Part shown: in pieces, positions 50,951 through 53,934 of the stretch | How positions within the stretch are numbered: the stretch's first letter is position 1 | Layout of the letters: each line of letters starts with the position of its first letter | Source of the DNA: JAHHUA01 sp036635475 | GTDB taxonomy: Bacteria; Bacillota; Clostridia; Oscillospirales; Ruminococcaceae | Assembly: GCA_036635475.1 (NCBI GenBank) | Contig: JAVWQH010000012.1 | Coordinates: forward strand, 1-53,934 | Length of the DNA stretch: 53,934 nt | Direction: 5' to 3' | Translations under genes and position numbers: made by a program | The notes under the pieces: model-generated | The model's input: the letters and a program-made list of their open reading frames with translations, nothing else | Databases searched by the model: none | Told to the model about the DNA's origin: nothing

Positions 50951-52636
50951 TTATTCCACTGATATAATGAGATAATAAATTGGTTGACCACCGTCTACCA
51001 ATGCAATCTCAACATCATCAGAAACTTTAGCTTGAACAGCATCTTTAATATTCGTAGCTTGTTCTTCACTGACGTCTTGACCGTAAATTATTGTAACAAA
51101 ACAATTATCTTTGTTTTCATCTTTTTTAATTAAGGAACGGACAAGCTTTACAGTAGCTTTTTCCATATCTTTTTCAACAAATGAAACCTTGCCATTTTCA
51201 AGAGCTAAAATTTCACCTTTTTTGATTTTATGACCATCAAAATCACTGTCACGTGCAGCAAAAGTGATAACTCCTGTGCCAACTTTTTCAAATGCTTTTG
51301 TCATTTCAAGACGGTTAGTATCAATATCTGCTGTGGCATCAAAAGACAACATTGCAGATAATCCTTGCGGAATTGTCCTTGTTGGCAAAACGCAAACATT
51401 TCTGTCAGCTAGTTTTATTGTTTGTTCAGCTGCCATAATAATGTTTTTATTGTTTGGCAAAACAAAAACTGTTTTAGCCGGTGTAGCATGGATTGCTGTT
51501 AAGATATCGTCAGTTGACGGATTCATTGTTTGACCGCCGCTAACAACATTATCAACACATAAATCAAGAAATAATTGCTTTATTCCATCGCCTGCGGCAA
51601 TAGCAACAAATCCAAATTCATTCTCGGGATCAACAGGAACATATGGAAATTCTTCACTGCCATTTCCAACATTGGCTTGTGCATTTTTAACACTTTCTTG
51701 TTGTGTTGCGTGTTGTTCACGCATATTCTCAATTTTAACATTGGTAATCATTCCATATTTCAAGGCTTCTTGGAGCGCATTACCGGGATTATCCGTATGA
51801 ACGTGACATTTAATTATGTCATCATCATCAACAACAACTGCACTATCACCAATTGATTCAAGATATGCTCGTAATTTTAAGCTGTTAGTCGATTTTACGG
51901 TTTTAAGTACAATAAATTCTGTGCAATAAGTAAATGTTATATCGCCTTCAAATTCACCAGCAGCATTTTTATCAATTGGCATCTGTGTGGTTTTTGGCGT
52001 TGGTTTTTCTTGACAGGCGATTATATTATTGCCTTCAATAACATTTAACATTCCTTGAATAACAATAACAAATCCTTTTCCGCCTGCATCGACAACACCT
52101 GCTTTTTTAAGAACAGGCAAAAGCTCAGGAGTTGTTTCCAGAGCAGCCTCAGCGGAAGAAAGCATTTCTCGCCACATTGAAACAGAATCAATTTCATCAT
52201 TTAAAACCTCTGAACAGTGTTCAGAAGCTACTCTCGCAACAGTTAGGATTGTTCCCTCGGTTGGTTTCATAACAGCTTTATATGCTGCTTCAACTCCAAG
52301 TTCAAGTGCATTAACGATGTCAGCAGCCTCAGCCACTTCTTTTCCAGCTAATCCCTTAGCAAATCCTCTGAATAATAGAGAAAGTATAACGCCTGAGTTT
52401 CCTCTTGCTCCACGCAAAAGTGCTGATGCAGCCGCTTGAGCAACCTGTGCAACTGTGACATTATCGTCAAGTCTTTCAAGTTCTCTTTTTGCCGCACCTA
52501 TTGTCATTGACATATTCGTACCAGTATCTCCGTCAGGAACAGGGAATACATTCAAAGCATCAACCTGTTGCCTATTATTAGCTATATTATTTGCACCGGA
52601 AATAAAGGCATCTCTTAATATATTGCCTTTTATCAC
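50951..52636 (-). CDS. fakA: Fatty-acid kinase catalytic subunit FakA (YloV, DhaL-like)
   Basis: Phosphorylates fatty acids carried by a FakB (DegV-type) partner, feeding exogenous fatty acids to phospholipid synthesis. The 561 residues show an N-terminal DhaL/DAK2 kinase domain (about 8-205) with the metal-ATP motif VFPVPDGDTGTNMS near 30-43 and RGARGNSGVILS near 75-86, then the middle and C-terminal YloV domains (about 240-561) with KCHVHTDNPG near 280. The start is GTG 52636, after AAGGAG at a long spacing; no better start is seen. It follows the Gls24-family gene by 47 bases. No fakB is in the window. Confidence 0.9.
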   Translation of the reverse strand: MIKGNILRDAFISGANNIANNRQQVDALNVFPVPDGDTGTNMSMTIGAAKRELERLDDNVTVAQVAQAAASALLRGARGNSGVILSLLFRGFAKGLAGKEVAEAADIVNALELGVEAAYKAVMKPTEGTILTVARVASEHCSEVLNDEIDSVSMWREMLSSAEAALETTPELLPVLKKAGVVDAGGKGFVIVIQGMLNVIEGNNIIACQEKPTPKTTQMPIDKNAAGEFEGDITFTYCTEFIVLKTVKSTNSLKLRAYLESIGDSAVVVDDDDIIKCHVHTDNPGNALQEALKYGMITNVKIENMREQHATQQESVKNAQANVGNGSEEFPYVPVDPENEFGFVAIAAGDGIKQLFLDLCVDNVVSGGQTMNPSTDDILTAIHATPAKTVFVLPNNKNIIMAAEQTIKLADRNVCVLPTRTIPQGLSAMLSFDATADIDTNRLEMTKAFEKVGTGVITFAARDSDFDGHKIKKGEILALENGKVSFVEKDMEKATVKLVRSLIKKDENKDNCFVTIIYGQDVSEEQATNIKDAVQAKVSDDVEIALVDGGQPIYYLIISVE

Positions 52637-52683
52637 GTCGTGTTTACACTCCTTGTCAGCATAATCAAGTTATGCAAAATGAA

Positions 52684-53037
52684 TTATTCGGCTTTCATAC
52701 CATCAACAAAAACGTTTACTTTTGCTACTTCAAGACCTGTAGCTTCCTCGACAGTATAATGAACCTTATTAACAATACTCTTAACTATTGCTGAAATATT
52801 AAGTCCATAAGTAACAATGATGTGCAAATCAATAACTAATCTGCCATTTAGTGTTCTTACTCTGACGCCCTTATCTTGGACATCTTGTGAAGAAATAACA
52901 GAGCGCAAACCCTGATAAGCGGTGCTAATTACCATTCCCGAAACACCGAAACATTCTGATGCGGCATGTCCCACAAGATTTGCAAAATACTCTTCTGATA
53001 TTTCTATAGTTCCCATATGGTTTTCAAGTTTAATCAT
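52684..53037 (-). CDS. Asp23/Gls24-family (YloU-like) protein
   Basis: A 117-residue protein of the alkaline-shock Asp23/Gls24 family: GTIEISEEYFANLVGHAASECFG near 8-30, GVRVRTLNGRLVIDLHIIVTYG near 66-87 and a C-terminal VNVFVDGM. YloU is the usual upstream neighbour of YloV/FakA and is thought to be linked with envelope stress. ATG 53037 has AGGAGGTG; the longer frame to 53103 would run over the promoter and is rejected. First gene of the pair with fakA. Confidence 0.92.
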   Translation of the reverse strand: MIKLENHMGTIEISEEYFANLVGHAASECFGVSGMVISTAYQGLRSVISSQDVQDKGVRVRTLNGRLVIDLHIIVTYGLNISAIVKSIVNKVHYTVEEATGLEVAKVNVFVDGMKAE

Positions 53038-53064
53038 ATCGGCACCTCCTAAAATATATACATC

Positions 53065-53093
53065 ATTATACACCAAAAAAAATAAAATAACAA
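53065..53093 (-). promoter_or_regulatory. Promoter of the Gls24-fakA operon
   Basis: Minus strand TTGTTA (53088-53093), 17-base spacer, TATAAT (53065-53070), 27 bases before the ATG. Confidence 0.65.
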
Positions 53094-53104
53094 GCAAATT
53101 CATT

Positions 53105-53782
53105 TTAATTTAACATTTCAAGGAGAGTTTTAAAAATTATCTTAATATCTTCCAAAATAGATATTTTTTTCAAATACGAAATATTCAGTTGCATTTTCTT
53201 TGGTAAAATTATATTCAAATAGGTTTCTTTGTAATTTAAGGGTGAAAGCAACTTGTTTTCATCTTTAAATTCAATGCTTGCTCGTGACGTCAACCCAACG
53301 GGTAAAAGAAGTGTAGCCAACATATTTTTGGTGTAATAATCAACATATTGTGGCACTTCCGGTCTTGACCCAACAAAGCTCATATCGCCTTTTAATATGT
53401 TAAAAAGCTGTAGTAATTCGTCCAGTCGATACTTTCTTAAAACCCTCCCTATTTTTGTCACACGTTCATCATCTTTTAACGTTAATAGTACATCGTTGTC
53501 CGAATATTTCATAGTTCTAAATTTAATTATTTCAAATTTATTCATATATTGTTTAACTCTTATTTGCTTATATATTGGATTATCTCCAGTTTGTAATTTT
53601 ATTATCAAACCTATTAAAAGCATCAATGGAAAAAGAAAAATAATAACTATCAAGCTAAAAATAATATCTAACAAACGTTTTACAAATAAATAGCCTATTT
53701 TTTTTTGTAATTCATCATAATAATCTCTGGTTTCCACATTCTGCATCACTTTTGGTAACTTCTCGTATGGCATCAACAACAT
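53105..53782 (-). CDS. Undecaprenyl-phosphate sugar transferase (WcaJ/EpsL-like)
   Basis: Starts a lipid-linked sugar unit by moving a sugar-1-phosphate to undecaprenyl phosphate at the membrane. The 225 residues have one membrane helix/hairpin (about 36-62), then the PF02397 core: KFEIIKFRTM near 82, DERVTKIGRVLRKYRLDELLQ near 104-124 and FNILKGDMSFVGSRPEVP near 126-143. The ATG at 53782 follows AGAGGA by seven bases. The gene overlaps the aminotransferase before it by 68 bases. It belongs to a capsule or exopolysaccharide locus continuing beyond the window. Confidence 0.9.
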   Translation of the reverse strand: MLLMPYEKLPKVMQNVETRDYYDELQKKIGYLFVKRLLDIIFSLIVIIFLFPLMLLIGLIIKLQTGDNPIYKQIRVKQYMNKFEIIKFRTMKYSDNDVLLTLKDDERVTKIGRVLRKYRLDELLQLFNILKGDMSFVGSRPEVPQYVDYYTKNMLATLLLPVGLTSRASIEFKDENKLLSPLNYKETYLNIILPKKMQLNISYLKKISILEDIKIIFKTLLEMLN

Positions 53783-53934
53783 AATAAACGTCCTCTTTTT
53801 TCATATCAGGATATAAAGGCAACGATAAAATCTGTGAATAAAATTTCTCTGTCTTAGGCAATTCTAATTTTGTGTTTTTAAAATATTTTTTGTAGTATGT
53901 AAAATAATGAACAGGTATGAAATGTACACTTGTT
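53715..53934 (-). CDS. DegT/DnrJ/EryC1/StrS-type sugar aminotransferase, C-terminal end (partial)
   Basis: The last 72 residues of a protein whose start is outside the window. The segment TSVHFIPVHYFTYYKKYF, then LPKTEKFYSQILSLPLYPDM and KEDVYYVVDAIREV, is the usual ending of PLP-dependent nucleotide-sugar aminotransferases (often UDP-4-keto-sugar transaminases). Its stop at 53715-53717 lies well inside the sugar transferase gene. The next residues toward the edge continue the frame without a stop. Transaminase and sugar transferase together point to an amino-sugar as first sugar of a surface glycan, an inference. Confidence 0.8.
   Translation of the reverse strand, partial: TSVHFIPVHYFTYYKKYFKNTKLELPKTEKFYSQILSLPLYPDMKKEDVYYVVDAIREVTKSDAECGNQRLL

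Noticed and set aside
1..53934. tRNA, rRNA, CRISPR, insertion sequence or prophage
   Set aside because: No cloverleaf, rRNA block, regular repeat-spacer series, transposase or phage structural gene was noticed on either strand. A tRNAscan and repeat search would settle it.

Overview
The window is about 54 kb of AT-rich, densely coding DNA that looks like a Gram-positive anaerobe of the class Clostridia, probably an Oscillospiraceae/Ruminococcaceae-type gut bacterium. The signs are a fused IspH-S1 protein, a CIRCE heat-shock operator on clpB, a SigH-like sigma factor, a Gls24 (Asp23)/FakA pair, bL31 with a zinc site, pyrB-pyrI, Fe-S linked proteins (Mrp, Rrf2, a ferredoxin-like aldo/keto reductase), strong AGGAGG ribosome sites and frequent TTG starts. 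No rRNA, tRNA, CRISPR array, transposase or prophage gene was seen. A run of exactly 100 N (16727-16826) shows a draft scaffold; synteny across it is not proven by the sequence.

Layout. 183-5660 (minus): an operon rpiR-type regulator, flavoprotein, cmk, plsC, ispH-S1. 5696-8027 (minus): HD-domain protein, TauE/SafE-type permease, membrane-anchored phosphoesterase. 8109-10825 (minus): clpB alone, under a perfect CIRCE. 10904-15633 (plus): two tandem TraX-family membrane proteins, a ComM/YifB ATPase and a MATE exporter. 15729-16726 (plus): SigH-like sigma factor, then a zinc-ribbon gene cut by the N gap. 16829-20307 (minus): tig, clpP, clpX. 20434-23231 (minus): rbgA, rnhB, yraN, phosphoesterase. 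23312-24944 (plus): pyrBI behind a long folded leader. 24948-30618 (minus): a five-gene Opp/Dpp-type peptide or nickel ABC importer. 30699-31179: a 52-codon gene overlapping a DUF1540 gene, facing a VanW-family gene.

32120-37630 (plus): rpmE, YigZ/IMPACT protein, then dgt, dnaG, rpoD and an Rrf2 regulator; four successive genes here start with TTG. 37646-39938 (minus): Mrp-type Fe-S ATPase and an Fe-S aldo/keto reductase, followed by a MATE gene (39945-41312). 41619-43495 (plus): M28 peptidase and a 97-residue unknown. 43501-45088 (minus): a third MATE gene. 45209-47117 (plus): chemotaxis receptor. 47137-50756 (minus): a NrtA/SsuA/TauA-like ABC importer with a DUF1847 gene as last cistron. 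50891-53093 (minus): Gls24-family protein and FakA-like kinase. The right edge (minus) holds a sugar transferase and the end of a DegT-type aminotransferase, the border of a surface-polysaccharide locus.

Most of the content is housekeeping: isoprenoid and lipid precursors, protein quality control, RNA/DNA maintenance, pyrimidine synthesis, replication and primary sigma factor, fatty-acid activation. The accessory part is transport (two ABC importers, three MATE pumps, one TSUP permease). The most interesting non-coding signals are the folded leader of pyrBI, whose predicted transcription start falls almost on the first paired base, and a smaller folded element before the zinc-ribbon gene. Domain names rest on motif recognition by eye; no database search was run.
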